Assembly: GCF_021412585.1 (NCBI RefSeq)
Contig: NZ_JAKCMI010000019.1
Location: 79,840-143,839 of the forward strand
Direction of reading: 5' to 3'
From: Halomonas alkalisoli
GTDB lineage: Bacteria; Pseudomonadota; Gammaproteobacteria; Pseudomonadales; Halomonadaceae
Length of the DNA stretch: 64,000 bases
The notes under the pieces were generated by a model. It searched no databases. It saw nothing but the letters and a program-made list of their open reading frames with translations, and had not been told where the DNA came from. How positions within the stretch are numbered: the first letter of the stretch is position 1; each line of letters starts with the position of its first letter. Positions 34,070 through 43,894 of the stretch are shown here, in pieces. The translations under genes and the position numbers were made by a program.

Positions 34070-35170
34070 TCAGACCAGCTTGGTCAACCAACCATGCGTG
34101 TCTTCGGCGCGACCGTACTGCAGGTCGAGCAGCTTGGTGCGCAGACGCTTGGCGATGGGGTTGTCGCTGCCGGCGGCCAGCCGGATACGGCCCTCTTCGG
34201 TGACCAGTTCACCCACAGGGGTGATCACCGCGGCGGTGCCGCAGGCGAAGACCTCGGTGATTTCACCGGAGGCGGCGCCCTCGCGCCACTCGTCGATGCT
34301 GATCGGCCGCTCCTCGGGGGAGAGCCCTTCGTCCCGGGCCAGGGTCAGCACCGAGTCGCGGGTCACGCCCTCGAGGATAGTGTCGGTGAGGCGCGGGGTG
34401 GCGATGCGACCGTCCTTGAAGACGAAGAACAGGTTCATGCCGCCCAACTCCTCGATCCACTTGTTTTCGCGGGCGTCGAGGAAGGCCACCTGGCCGCAGT
34501 CGTGGGCGCTCGCCTCCTTCTGGGCGGCCAGGGAGGCGGCATAGTTGCCGCCGCACTTGGCGAAGCCGGTACCGCCGGGGGCGGCGCGATTGTAGTGGCT
34601 GGAGAGCCAGATGGAGACCGGCTCCACGCCACCCTTGAAGTAGGCCGCGGCCGGCGAGGCGATGACGTAGTAGTCGACCTCGTGGGCCGGGCGCACGCCG
34701 AGGAACTTCTCGCTGGCGATCATGAAGGGGCGCAAATAGAGGCTGCACTCGTCAGCCGCGCTCTTCGGGGTCGGCACCCAGGCGTGGTCCTGGGCCAGCA
34801 GCGCCTTGAGCGAGCCGATGAAGTCCTCGTCGGAGAGTTCCGGCAGGGCCAGGCGACGGGCGCTGCGGCGGAAGCGCTCGGCGTTCTTCTCGGGGCGGAA
34901 GGTCCACACCGAGCCGTCGGCGTGACGGTACGCCTTGATGCCTTCGAAGATCTCCTGGGCGTAGTGCAGCACGGCGGCCGCGGGGTCCAGCGTCAGCGGG
35001 CCGTAGGGACGCACCTCGCGGCCGTGCCAGCCGGCGTCCAGCGTCCAGCGCACATGCGCCATGTGATCGGTGAAGTAGCGACCGAAGCCGGGATTCTTGA
35101 GGATATCCTCACGGATCGGCGTCGCCGTGGGGGTGGCGTTGGGTTGTAGGTCAAAGCTATCAGTGGGCAC
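34070..35170 (-). CDS. ilvE: Branched-chain amino acid aminotransferase
   Basis: PLP enzyme of fold type IV (366 residues) that transaminates valine, leucine and isoleucine. It is of the longer, eukaryote-like BCAT subfamily: AVLHYAQEIFEGIKAYR, ECSLYLRPFMIASE, the PLP Lys in TGFAKCGGNYAASL, and EVFACGTAAVITPVG for the phosphate site. GTG at 35170 is chosen as start because a CGGAG lies 9 nt upstream and the sequence before it has no homology-like features. It sits between holC and pepA on the same strand with gaps that suggest its own promoter. Confidence 0.88.
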   Translation of the reverse strand: MPTDSFDLQPNATPTATPIREDILKNPGFGRYFTDHMAHVRWTLDAGWHGREVRPYGPLTLDPAAAVLHYAQEIFEGIKAYRHADGSVWTFRPEKNAERFRRSARRLALPELSDEDFIGSLKALLAQDHAWVPTPKSAADECSLYLRPFMIASEKFLGVRPAHEVDYYVIASPAAAYFKGGVEPVSIWLSSHYNRAAPGGTGFAKCGGNYAASLAAQKEASAHDCGQVAFLDARENKWIEELGGMNLFFVFKDGRIATPRLTDTILEGVTRDSVLTLARDEGLSPEERPISIDEWREGAASGEITEVFACGTAAVITPVGELVTEEGRIRLAAGSDNPIAKRLRTKLLDLQYGRAEDTHGWLTKLV

Positions 35171-35232
35171 GGCAAAGGGTCTCCGCAGTCCCTTGGACGG
35201 CCATCGGCCGCTCCCAAGGGGCGATACAGGAA

Positions 35233-35260
35233 CATCGAGCCGGGCTGAGCCGGCTCGATG
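35233..35260. other. Perfect hairpin between pepA and ilvE
   Basis: An 11-bp stem (CATCGAGCCGG with CCGGCTCGATG) has a 6-nt loop and lies in the leader region of ilvE. It could be a second terminator for pepA or part of the ilvE 5' UTR. Confidence 0.5.
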
Positions 35261-35280
35261 CGTTGTCAATGGTCCAGATG

Positions 35281-35307
35281 TAAAGGTTGCCGAGCGCGAT
35301 GGCAACC
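35281..35307 (-). terminator. Terminator of pepA
   Basis: On the minus strand GGTTGCC, a 9-nt loop and GGCAACC are followed by TTTA. It lies 9 bp beyond the pepA stop. Confidence 0.7.
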
Positions 35308-35315
35308 CTCTTGGC

Positions 35316-36836
<1,521 letters not shown>

Positions 36837-36953
36837 TGTGACTCCACAAGACAAGCGAAGGGGGATTCTGGATAATGCCGGCACGGCTCCAGGCCATTGC
36901 CGAGTCACCCCAGTGTACTCAAGGCATGGCGCCATTGCATGGAAGACGGCTGC

Positions 36954-38033
36954 ATGATCATTTTTCGTTACCTGACCCGCGAGATTCTACTGACGATGGC
37001 CGCCGTTGCCGGTGTCCTGCTGCTGGTCATTATGGGTAGCCGCTTCATCCGCTATTTTGCCGATGCGGCGGAGGGGGACATTCCCGCCAGCATTCTCGGC
37101 AACCTCATGCTGTTCCATCTGCCGGGGTTTCTCGAGCTGATTCTGCCGCTGGCGTTCTTTCTCGGCATTCTGCTCGCATACGGCCAGCTCTACCTGAACA
37201 GCGAGATCACCGTGCTGGTCGCCTGTGGCACCAGCCCGGCGCGGCTGCTGCAGGTCAGTCTGGCACCGGCTGCCCTGGTCGCGGTGCTGGTGGGGTTGTG
37301 CAGCCTGTGGCTGACCCCCGCCGGGGCGCTGCACAATGCCGTGATGCTGGAGGACCAGCGCAGCAGGCTGGACTTTACCGCCCTGGCGCCGGGTCGCTTC
37401 CAGGACTTCGGCGGCGGGCGTACCGCCTACACCGAGTCCTTCAGCGACGATGGCAGCCGCATGCAGGAGGTCTTTATCAGCGAGAGCCAACGCAGGCGGG
37501 ACGGCACGCCCGAGCGTGCCGTGACACGGGCGGCAAGCGGCTACCAGACCGTGGACGAGGAGACCGGCAGCCGGTTCCTGGTGCTGGCCGATGGCGAGCG
37601 CTACAGCGTCGATCCGGGGCGGTTCGAGGCCGAGCACCTCGAGTTTGCCACCTATGCCGTGCGGCTTGCGCTGGGTGGCGACAGGCGTGAGCTGGAGTCG
37701 CCCGATTACGCCTCTACCAGGGAGCTGCTGAGCGATGACTCCAGTGAGGCGAGGGCACAGCTGCAGTGGCGGCTCTCCCTGCCGATCATGGTCTTCATCC
37801 TGACCTTGATGGCGATGCCGCTGTCCCGGGTCAATCCACGCCAGGGACGCTTCGCCAAGCTGTTGCCGGCCATTTTCCTGCATGTCTGCTACCTGAGCCT
37901 GCTGCTGGCGGCGCTGGATGCCATCGGGCGCGGCGCGATGCCCGCGGCGATAGGCATGTGGCCCATTCACGGCGCCTTCCTGGCGCTCGGCCTGGGCATG
38001 ATGGTACGTGCCCAGAAGAAGGGAATGCGCTGA
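36954..38033 (+). CDS. lptF: LPS export permease LptF
   Basis: Inner-membrane component of the LptB2FGC extractor that pulls lipopolysaccharide from the inner membrane. It has 359 residues, six predicted transmembrane helices (three before and three after a ~130-residue periplasmic beta-jellyroll). The start IIFRYLTREILLTMAAVAGV is typical. The ATG at 36954 is chosen over an in-frame start 57 bp upstream. Its stop overlaps the lptG ATG by one base, so translation is coupled. Confidence 0.93.
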   Translation: MIIFRYLTREILLTMAAVAGVLLLVIMGSRFIRYFADAAEGDIPASILGNLMLFHLPGFLELILPLAFFLGILLAYGQLYLNSEITVLVACGTSPARLLQVSLAPAALVAVLVGLCSLWLTPAGALHNAVMLEDQRSRLDFTALAPGRFQDFGGGRTAYTESFSDDGSRMQEVFISESQRRRDGTPERAVTRAASGYQTVDEETGSRFLVLADGERYSVDPGRFEAEHLEFATYAVRLALGGDRRELESPDYASTRELLSDDSSEARAQLQWRLSLPIMVFILTLMAMPLSRVNPRQGRFAKLLPAIFLHVCYLSLLLAALDAIGRGAMPAAIGMWPIHGAFLALGLGMMVRAQKKGMR

Positions 38034-39097
38034 TGGTAACGGATCGCCTCGACCGCTATATCGCCCGCAATGTGCTGGGTGCCATCATCGTGGTTCAGGT
38101 GGTGCTGCTGGGTCTTGATCTGGTGATTTCCTACATCAATGACCTGGACGACGTGGAAGGCAACTATGGCGCCTTCCAAGTATTGCTCTACCTGCTCCTG
38201 CGGTTGCCCTGGCGCTTCTATCAATACGCCCCGGTGGGGGTGCTGATCGGTGCCTTGATCGGCCTGGGCAGCATGGCGTCGAGCAACGAGCTGACGGTGA
38301 TGCGTGCCGCGGGCCGCTCGCTGACCCGGATTCTCTGGGGCGTCATGAAGCCGATCATCCTGGTGGTGGCGGTGGTGTTGATCGTGGCCGAGTACGTCAG
38401 CCCGCGCACCGAGCAGTTCGCCAGTGCCTGGCGGCTGGAACAGATGCAGGGCGAAGGCGCCGTGGTGATGCAGCGCGGCGGGTGGCAGCGCGAGGGCGAC
38501 AGCGTCTATCGCTTCGGCGCCATACGGGCCGACGATACCGTGGTCGACCTGACCCGCTACCGCTTCGAGGGCCGCGAACTGCGCGAGGCCACCGTGGCCG
38601 AGCGTGCGGTCTGGCGCGACGGTGTCTGGGTTCTCGAGGAGGTGGCGACGACGCGCTTCGAGGCGGGGCGCAGCGAGGCCGAGCACCTCGCCGAGCAGGG
38701 GTGGGAGACCAGCCTCACGCCGGCCCAGCTCAACCGGCTGCTGCGCCCCATCAACAGCCAGGCACCCAGCGAGCTCTGGGCCTATGCCCGTTTCCTGAAC
38801 AACCAGGGGCTGCAGGCCACGCAGCCACTGCTCTATTTCTGGCAGAAGATGCTGATGCCGCTGACCATGGCGTCGCTGGTGCTGGTGGCAGCCTCCTTCG
38901 TCTTCGGCCCCTTGCGTACCGTCGCTGCCGGAACGCGGGTCTTCTATGGCGTGGTGACCGGGCTCTGCTTCAAGTATCTGCAGGACCTGCTGGCGCCTGC
39001 GTCCACGGTATTCGGCTTTTCGCCGATCTGGGCGGTGCTGGCGCCAACCCTGATCAGTGCAGCCCTGGGGTTCTATTTCCTGCGACGAACAGGCTAG
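38033..39097 (+). CDS. lptG: LPS export permease LptG
   Basis: Partner of LptF (354 residues), same topology. Family features are LDRYIARNVLGAIIVVQVVL, YAPVGVLIGALIGLGSMASS and ELTVMRAAGRSLTRI; the C-terminal membrane half includes VFGPLRTVAAGTRVFYGVV. The periplasmic jellyroll (~residues 130-270) passes LPS to LptC. The TGATG overlap with lptF supports strict co-expression. LptB, C and A are not in the window. Confidence 0.93.
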   Translation: MVTDRLDRYIARNVLGAIIVVQVVLLGLDLVISYINDLDDVEGNYGAFQVLLYLLLRLPWRFYQYAPVGVLIGALIGLGSMASSNELTVMRAAGRSLTRILWGVMKPIILVVAVVLIVAEYVSPRTEQFASAWRLEQMQGEGAVVMQRGGWQREGDSVYRFGAIRADDTVVDLTRYRFEGRELREATVAERAVWRDGVWVLEEVATTRFEAGRSEAEHLAEQGWETSLTPAQLNRLLRPINSQAPSELWAYARFLNNQGLQATQPLLYFWQKMLMPLTMASLVLVAASFVFGPLRTVAAGTRVFYGVVTGLCFKYLQDLLAPASTVFGFSPIWAVLAPTLISAALGFYFLRRTG

Positions 39098-39103
39098 GAG
39101 TCT

Positions 39104-39580
39104 ATGCGACGACGTTTCGATCAACTCGACGAGGTATGGCCGGCCGGCCTTGGCAAGCGGCTGGGTGCCATGGTGTATGACGGGCTGCTGGTGCTGGCCA
39201 TCTGGATCGGCATCACTACCGCCCACGTGGCCTGGGTGAGGCTGGTGTTGGAGCTGCCGCCTGAATCGGTGGGGGCCGGCCTGGCCCAGGTGCTCTCGCT
39301 GCGGCTGGCCCTGGCGTTGAGCGCCTACGCTTTCTTCGCCTTCTTCTGGACCCGTGGCGGCATGACCCTGGGGATGCAGGCCTGGCGATTGCGCGTGCAG
39401 AGCGACGATGGGTATTCGATCACCTGGACTCAGAGCCTGGTGCGCTACCTGGTGGGATGGGTGTCGCTGGCGGCTTTTGGCCTTGGCTACTTGTGGATCC
39501 TCTTCGACGGACAGAAGCGCAGCTGGACCGATATCGCCTCCGGGACCCGGGTGGTGGTGGTGCCCAAGGCCGATCGATAG
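39104..39580 (+). CDS. RDD-family membrane protein
   Basis: A 158-residue protein with three hydrophobic segments. The RDD pattern begins GLGKRLGAMVYDGLLVLAIW with the conserved Arg and Asp, and the TLGMQAWRLRV stretch and a late SWTDIASGTRVVVVPK are typical. It starts 6 bp after lptG and is probably in the same transcript. RDD proteins are of uncertain function; some act in Na+ or Li+ transport. Nothing here shows a specific role. Confidence 0.85.
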   Translation: MRRRFDQLDEVWPAGLGKRLGAMVYDGLLVLAIWIGITTAHVAWVRLVLELPPESVGAGLAQVLSLRLALALSAYAFFAFFWTRGGMTLGMQAWRLRVQSDDGYSITWTQSLVRYLVGWVSLAAFGLGYLWILFDGQKRSWTDIASGTRVVVVPKADR

Positions 39581-39635
39581 CATCGTCCTGGCAGACGGTG
39601 AACATGATATCGGTCAAAAAATGGTCGATTTCCAC

Positions 39636-39664
39636 TTGCGAGACGCTATGCGAATCATTTACAT
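39636..39664 (+). promoter_or_regulatory. bfd promoter with Fur-box-like site
   Basis: A -35-like TTGCGA, 17-bp spacer and a weak -10 (TTACAT). The Fur-like sequence TGCGAATCATTTACA (39649-39663; ten of 14 paired positions of the 7-1-7 consensus TGATAAT-N-ATTATCA) overlaps the -10, so iron repression is expected. Confidence 0.6.
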
Positions 39665-39697
39665 TAACTCTAGTGGCTATGATAGAGGTGATGGCAA

Positions 39698-39904
39698 ATG
39701 TACGTATGTCTCTGCAAGGGCGTATCCGACCACAAGATCCGTGCGACCGTCGAAGACGGGGCTCGCAGCTGGCGCGAGGTGCAGCGCGAGACCGGCTGCG
39801 CGACCCAGTGCGGCAAGTGCGCCTCTGTGGCCAAGACCATCACCCGTGACGCCATCAGGTCGGAAATGAAGGCCTCGGCTGCCGGCCTGGCCTATGCCGT
39901 GTAG
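39698..39904 (+). CDS. bfd: Bacterioferritin-associated ferredoxin
   Basis: Small [2Fe-2S] protein (68 residues) that reduces bacterioferritin to release stored iron. The four cluster cysteines are in MYVCLCKGVS and the C-terminal ATQCGKCAS, the Bfd arrangement. Residues near VSDHKIRATVEDGARSW form the helical fold. AGAGGTG precedes the ATG. It lies upstream of bfr on the same strand with a separate promoter and a Fur-like box, matching opposite iron control of the pair in other bacteria. Confidence 0.93.
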   Translation: MYVCLCKGVSDHKIRATVEDGARSWREVQRETGCATQCGKCASVAKTITRDAIRSEMKASAAGLAYAV

Positions 39905-40004
39905 CGCGTATTTCCCGATGTTGACGTGATGGCTTGCCGCCCCCTCCGGCCCTGATGCCAATCTCTATCATTATTGTTGACCTTTATCCAAGCTCTTGTC
40001 GTTG

Positions 40005-40033
40005 TTGGACTTTTTTGTCAGTGTGGCTAATAC
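40005..40033 (+). promoter_or_regulatory. bfr promoter
   Basis: TTGGAC, a 17-bp spacer and TAATAC form a good sigma-70 promoter 40 bp before the bfr ATG. An A/T-rich stretch containing TATCATTATTG (39966-39976) upstream resembles half a Fur box. Confidence 0.6.
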
Positions 40034-40072
40034 TGAGTAGTCCCCGATCCCCGACGAGAATGGAGAAGTGCC

Positions 40073-40555
40073 ATGAAAGGCGATGCCAAGGTCATCGAGC
40101 ACCTGAATACCGCGCTCGGCAATGAGCTGGTGGCGATCAATCAGTATTTCCTGCATGCGAAGATGTACAAGGACTGGGGCCTCAAGGCGCTGGCGAAGTG
40201 GGAGTACGACGAGTCCATCGAGGAGATGCAGCACGCCGACAAGCTGATCGAGCGTATCCTGTTTCTCGAGGGTCTCCCCAACCTGCAGGATCTCGGCAAG
40301 CTCCATATCGGTGAAAACGTCCGCGAGATGCTCGAGTCCGATCTCAAGATCGAACACGAAGGACGCAAGGCCTATATCGCAGCGATCGCCCACTGCGAGA
40401 AGGTCAAGGACTACGTGAGCCGCGACCTCTTCCGCGAGATCCTTGCCGATGAGGAAGACCACATCGACCATATCGAGACCGAGCTCGGCCTGATCGACAA
40501 GGTCGGTATCGAGAACTACATGCTCAAGCAGATGCAGGAAGCGGGCAACGAGTAA
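40073..40555 (+). CDS. bfr: Bacterioferritin
   Basis: Heme-containing iron-storage ferritin, 24-mer shell (160 residues). All ferroxidase ligands are present: Glu18, Glu51, His54, Glu94, Glu127 and His130. Met52 is the bridging heme ligand (EEMQH). GGAGA lies 7 nt before the ATG. It works with Bfd, encoded upstream. A strong terminator follows. The complete diiron site means it can oxidise Fe(II) itself. Confidence 0.95.
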   Translation: MKGDAKVIEHLNTALGNELVAINQYFLHAKMYKDWGLKALAKWEYDESIEEMQHADKLIERILFLEGLPNLQDLGKLHIGENVREMLESDLKIEHEGRKAYIAAIAHCEKVKDYVSRDLFREILADEEDHIDHIETELGLIDKVGIENYMLKQMQEAGNE

Positions 40556-40588
40556 GTCCTGCCGTAGCCGCACCCTCATTTTCCCCTC

Positions 40589-40624
40589 CCGACATCGGCG
40601 CACTGCGCCGGTGTCGGCGTTTCT
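40589..40624 (+). terminator. Terminator of bfr
   Basis: A 13-bp stem (CCGACATCGGCGC with GCGCCGGTGTCGG, one G-U pair) and an ACT loop are followed by CGTTTCT. The rest of the gap to 40844 shows nothing recognised. Confidence 0.78.
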
Positions 40625-40844
40625 GTCCTTCCGTTCTCGCCCCGCCCTCTGGGAAACCGCCGGCAATGATCTACGCTGGTGCATGTGGGCGTGCGAGTCG
40701 TCGCGTACTGCACCAGTATGTTGCCCTTGCCGCCCTGTCCTGCCAGCGAGGGCGTGTGCCGCTCTTGGCAGCTGCCAGTGCGCAGGGCATTGGCAGGAAA
40801 ACTGCATACAACAATCATAACCAGAACCTGCGAGGGCAGCCTTG

Positions 40845-41894
40845 ATGAGTCGTCACCTTTCCCGTTCCACCGGCCTGCTGGTCGGCGCACTTGGTCTGAT
40901 ACTGGCCGGGGCGCCGCTGGCCCAGGCCGACGAGACCCGCATTCGTTTCCAGCTCGACTGGCGTTTCGAGGGCCCTTCGGCGCCCTTCCTGATGGCCGTG
41001 GAGCGCGGCTATTTCGCCGAGGAGGGGCTCAATGTCCAGATCGACTCCGGCAGTGGTTCCGCCGGCGCCATCAACCGGGTCGCCTCCGGCGCCTACGAGA
41101 TGGGCTTCGGCGACCTCAACGCCCTGGTGGAGTTTCTCGCCGAGAATCCCGATGGGCCAGGCATCCAGGGGGTCTACGTGGTGTATGACGGCAGCCCGGC
41201 CTCGGTCTTCGCACGCAAGGATCGGGAGATCGAGTCCCCCGCGGACCTCGCCGGCAAGTCCATCGCCGCGCCGGCCTTCGATACCGGCTATCGGGCCTGG
41301 GGCATCTTCGCTGCGGCCAACGATCTCGATGCCGACGACGTCGAGTGGCAGAACGTCGATCCGACCCTGCGCGAGACCCTGCTGGTGCGCGGCGACGTGG
41401 ATGCGATCACCGGGTTCTACTTCACCAGCCTGCTCAATCTGGAAGGGCGTGGAATGGGTGAGGAGGAGCTCACCATCATGCCGTTCCCCGACTATGGCGT
41501 GCCGCTCTATGGCAATGCCATCATCGCCAGCGAGGCCTTCTCCGAGGAGAACCCGGAAGCCGTCGAGGGCTTCCTGCGCGCCTTCAACCGCGCTCTCGAG
41601 GAGACCCTGGCCGACCCGGATGGCGCCATCGACTATGTCTACAACCGCGACTCGTTGATCGACAGGGAGATGGAGACCCGGCGCCTCAGGCTTGCCATCG
41701 ACAGCGTGATCGATACCGAGGATGCCCGTGCCAACGGCGCCGGGGCGGTGGACGAGGAGCGGCTGCGCAACGCCATTCAACTGGTGGCCGACGCCTATGA
41801 TCTGCCGTCGGTGCCCGACGCGGAGCGTGTCTTCACCTCGCGCTTCCTGCCGGCTCGGGACGAACGGATGATCTTTGCCGACCGGGCGGAGTAG
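40845..41894 (+). CDS. NMT1/THI5-like ABC substrate-binding protein
   Basis: A 349-residue periplasmic protein of the NitT/TauT/NMT1 class. The signal peptide ends near APLAQA/DETRIRF. The family start is RIRFQLDWRFEGPSAPFLMA with VERGYFAEEGLNVQ, a region that in relatives binds small heterocyclic or sulfonate ligands; GSGSAGAINRVASGAYEMGF follows. ATG 40845 is taken as start. Its stop is 5 bp before the ATPase gene. The CCCFC motif of thiamine-precursor enzymes is absent, so it is a transport protein. The ligand cannot be read; pyrimidine or vitamin precursors are candidates. Confidence 0.85.
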   Translation: MSRHLSRSTGLLVGALGLILAGAPLAQADETRIRFQLDWRFEGPSAPFLMAVERGYFAEEGLNVQIDSGSGSAGAINRVASGAYEMGFGDLNALVEFLAENPDGPGIQGVYVVYDGSPASVFARKDREIESPADLAGKSIAAPAFDTGYRAWGIFAAANDLDADDVEWQNVDPTLRETLLVRGDVDAITGFYFTSLLNLEGRGMGEEELTIMPFPDYGVPLYGNAIIASEAFSEENPEAVEGFLRAFNRALEETLADPDGAIDYVYNRDSLIDREMETRRLRLAIDSVIDTEDARANGAGAVDEERLRNAIQLVADAYDLPSVPDAERVFTSRFLPARDERMIFADRAE

Positions 41895-41898
41895 CGGC

Positions 41899-42708
41899 AT
41901 GGCGGAAGTACCCCTGGCGCAGGCAACCGACACGCCTTTCGTCGCCTTCGACCAGGTGAGCCTGGCCTACGACGACTCGGGCAATGCCATCGAGGACATC
42001 ACCCTGACCATCGAGGAGGGCGAGTTCGTCGCCTTCGTCGGCCCCAGCGGCTGCGGCAAGTCGACCTTCATGAAGCTGTGTACCGGCCTGCATGGCCCCT
42101 CCGCAGGCCAGGTGAGGGTCGATGGCGCGCCGGTGGGCGGTCCGCTGAAGATATCGGGGATGGCCTTCCAGAATGCCAACCTGCTGCCCTGGCGAACCAC
42201 CCTGGACAACGTCCTGCTGCCGCTGGAGATCGTCAAGCCCTACCGCTCGCAGTTCCGCAAGCGCCGGGCCGAGTTCGTCGGCTGGGCCCGGGACCTGCTG
42301 CGCACCGTGGGGCTCGAGGGCTACGAGGACCAGTTTCCCTGGCAGCTCTCCGGCGGCATGCAGCAGCGGGCGTCGATCTGCCGGGCGCTGATCCATCGCC
42401 CGCGGCTGCTGATGCTCGATGAACCCTTCGCCGCCCTGGACGCCTTCACCCGCGAGGAGCTGTGGTGCGTGCTGCGCGACCTGTGGGAAGCCCAGCGCTT
42501 CACCGTGGTGCTGGTGACCCACGACCTGCGCGAGGCGGCCTTCCTGGCCGACACCGTCTACGTGATGAGTCGGCGGCCGGGGCGCATCATCGAGCGGCGC
42601 ACCATCGACCTGCCACGCCCGCGTGAACTGGCGATCACCTACGAGGAGCCGTTCACCGGCCTGGTGCAGAGCCTGCGCAAGCAGATCGGCGAGATCCGCG
42701 GCACCTGA
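41899..42708 (+). CDS. ABC transporter ATP-binding protein, NitT/TauT type
   Basis: A 269-residue ATPase. Walker A GPSGCGKST, Q-loop FQNANLLPW, signature LSGGMQQRASICRAL, Walker B LLMLDEPFAALD and H-loop VTHDLREA are all complete. The LSGGMQQRA motif and DEPFAALDAFTRE pattern are those of the SsuB/TauB class. The start at ATG 41899 lies 4 bp after the binding-protein gene. The permease gene follows after 13 bp, so the three form one operon. Confidence 0.92.
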   Translation: MAEVPLAQATDTPFVAFDQVSLAYDDSGNAIEDITLTIEEGEFVAFVGPSGCGKSTFMKLCTGLHGPSAGQVRVDGAPVGGPLKISGMAFQNANLLPWRTTLDNVLLPLEIVKPYRSQFRKRRAEFVGWARDLLRTVGLEGYEDQFPWQLSGGMQQRASICRALIHRPRLLMLDEPFAALDAFTREELWCVLRDLWEAQRFTVVLVTHDLREAAFLADTVYVMSRRPGRIIERRTIDLPRPRELAITYEEPFTGLVQSLRKQIGEIRGT

Positions 42709-42721
42709 TCGAGGACGTGAC

Positions 42722-43489
42722 ATGCAACTGAGTGAAAAGAGCCGCCAGCGGATCGCACCCTGGGCGGCGGTGGCGATCCTGGTGGTGATCTGGGAAGCCA
42801 CGGTGCGGCTGCTCGACGTGCCGAAGTTCATCTTTCCCGGGGCCTGGGCCACGGCCCAGGCGCTGGTGACCTACGCCGGCCCCATCGGCATGCACTCCTG
42901 GCAGACCTTCTGGACCACCATGGTGGGCTTTGGCATCGGCGTGGCGGTGGGCCTCTTGCTGGGCTTCATCATCGGTTCGTCGAAGTTTCTCTACCACGCC
43001 TGCTACCCGCTGCTGGTGGGCTTCAACGCCATTCCCAAGGTCGCCTTCGTGCCGATCCTGGTGGTGTGGTTCGGCATCGGCTCGGTGCCGGCGATCCTCA
43101 CCGCCTTCCTGATCTGCTTCTTTCCCATCGTGGTCAACGTGGCCACCGGGCTTGCGACCCTGGAGCCGGAAATGGAGGACGTGCTGCGGGTGCTGGGGGC
43201 GAAGCGACTCGATGTGCTGCTCAAGGTGGGGCTGCCGCGCTCGCTGCCCTACTTCTTCGCCTCGCTGAAGGTGGCCATCACCCTGGCCTTCGTCGGCACC
43301 GTGGTGTCCGAGACGGTGGCCTCCAACCAGGGTATCGGCTACCTGATGATGAGTGCCGGCTCGCAGATGCGCATGGCGCTGGTGTTCGCCGGGCTGATCG
43401 TGATCAGCGCCATGGCGATGGTGATGTATGAGCTGTTTGCCGTGCTGGAGAAGCGGATGACTGGATGGGCACATCGGGGCCAACGTTAA
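42722..43489 (+). CDS. ABC transporter permease, NitT/TauT type
   Basis: A 255-residue inner-membrane permease with six predicted helices. The EAA loop (ATLEPEMEDVLRVLGAKRLD with VGLPRSLPYFF) couples to the ATPase. WEATVRLLDVPKFIFPG at the start and ETVASNQGIGYLM near the end are typical. ATG 42722 is preferred; longer in-frame sequence overlaps the ATPase gene in another frame. The TAA stop is in direct contact with a 143-bp class repeat. Confidence 0.92.
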   Translation: MQLSEKSRQRIAPWAAVAILVVIWEATVRLLDVPKFIFPGAWATAQALVTYAGPIGMHSWQTFWTTMVGFGIGVAVGLLLGFIIGSSKFLYHACYPLLVGFNAIPKVAFVPILVVWFGIGSVPAILTAFLICFFPIVVNVATGLATLEPEMEDVLRVLGAKRLDVLLKVGLPRSLPYFFASLKVAITLAFVGTVVSETVASNQGIGYLMMSAGSQMRMALVFAGLIVISAMAMVMYELFAVLEKRMTGWAHRGQR

Positions 43490-43632
43490 GGTAAGGCGCC
43501 TTCCCTACTGCGCTCGATATCCTGGCCGCCGGCGGTACTCACAATCCTCATTGAGCAGCCAGTCAACTCCGGTTGCTCCGTTCCGGCGGCGGTCAGCCTC
43601 TCTTCGCTCGCTACGGGAATCCACACTTACCT
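43489..43632 (-). repeat. 143-bp class palindromic element, subtype C, copy 2
   Basis: A 144-bp element starting at the last base of the permease TAA stop and ending 3 bp from the stop of the convergent DUF1653 gene. Its terminal inverted repeats are AGGTAAGGCGCCTTCCC and, from the other end, AGGTAAGTGTGGATTCCC. On the complement its core is CCGGAG-TTGA-CTGGCTGC-TCAA-TGAGG, as in 23267-23408, but its terminal repeats are unrelated to that copy's. Confidence 0.88.
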
Positions 43633-43635
43633 CAG

Positions 43636-43860
43636 CTAGAACGCCTTCTCCAGGTCGAAGCGCGGTACCGGTTCGCCCTGGACCTCGACGGTTTCGGTGA
43701 ACATGGCGAGCGGCCGCACCCACAGGCCGTACTCGCCGTAGAGGGCGCGATAGACCACCAGGGCTTCCTCGCTCTCGCTGTGGTGGGCGACGCCCAGCAC
43801 CTCGTAGCGGTTGCCCTTGTAGTGGCTGTAGATGCCGGGAACGGGGTAGGGGCTTGTCAT
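43636..43860 (-). CDS. DUF1653 protein
   Basis: A 74-residue cytoplasmic protein of the DUF1653 family. Typical segments are PGIYSHYKGNRYEVLGVAHH, ESEEALVVYRALYGEYGLWV and MFTETVEVQGEPVPRF. The ATG at 43860 is taken because a GGAG lies 6-7 nt upstream; ATG 43872 is in frame as well. Function is not established; the fold is small and beta-rich. It lies 35 bp after tcdA in the same direction, with its stop 3 bp from the repeat. Confidence 0.88.
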   Translation of the reverse strand: MTSPYPVPGIYSHYKGNRYEVLGVAHHSESEEALVVYRALYGEYGLWVRPLAMFTETVEVQGEPVPRFDLEKAF

Positions 43861-43894
43861 CGGAGACTCCATGCGTGAAGCGTGGTAGGGAGGG

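Noticed and set aside
33329..35149. 606-codon plus-strand frame opposite holC and ilvE
   Set aside because: It crosses two repeats and two identified genes and has shadow-type composition.
37967..39583. 538-codon minus-strand frame opposite lptG and the RDD gene
   Set aside because: Antisense shadow with Gln/His-rich composition; lptG is clear on the plus strand.
40679..41188. 169-codon frame overlapping the start of the binding-protein gene
   Set aside because: No ribosome-binding site, Arg/Gly-rich, and it overlaps the well-supported NMT1-like gene in another frame.
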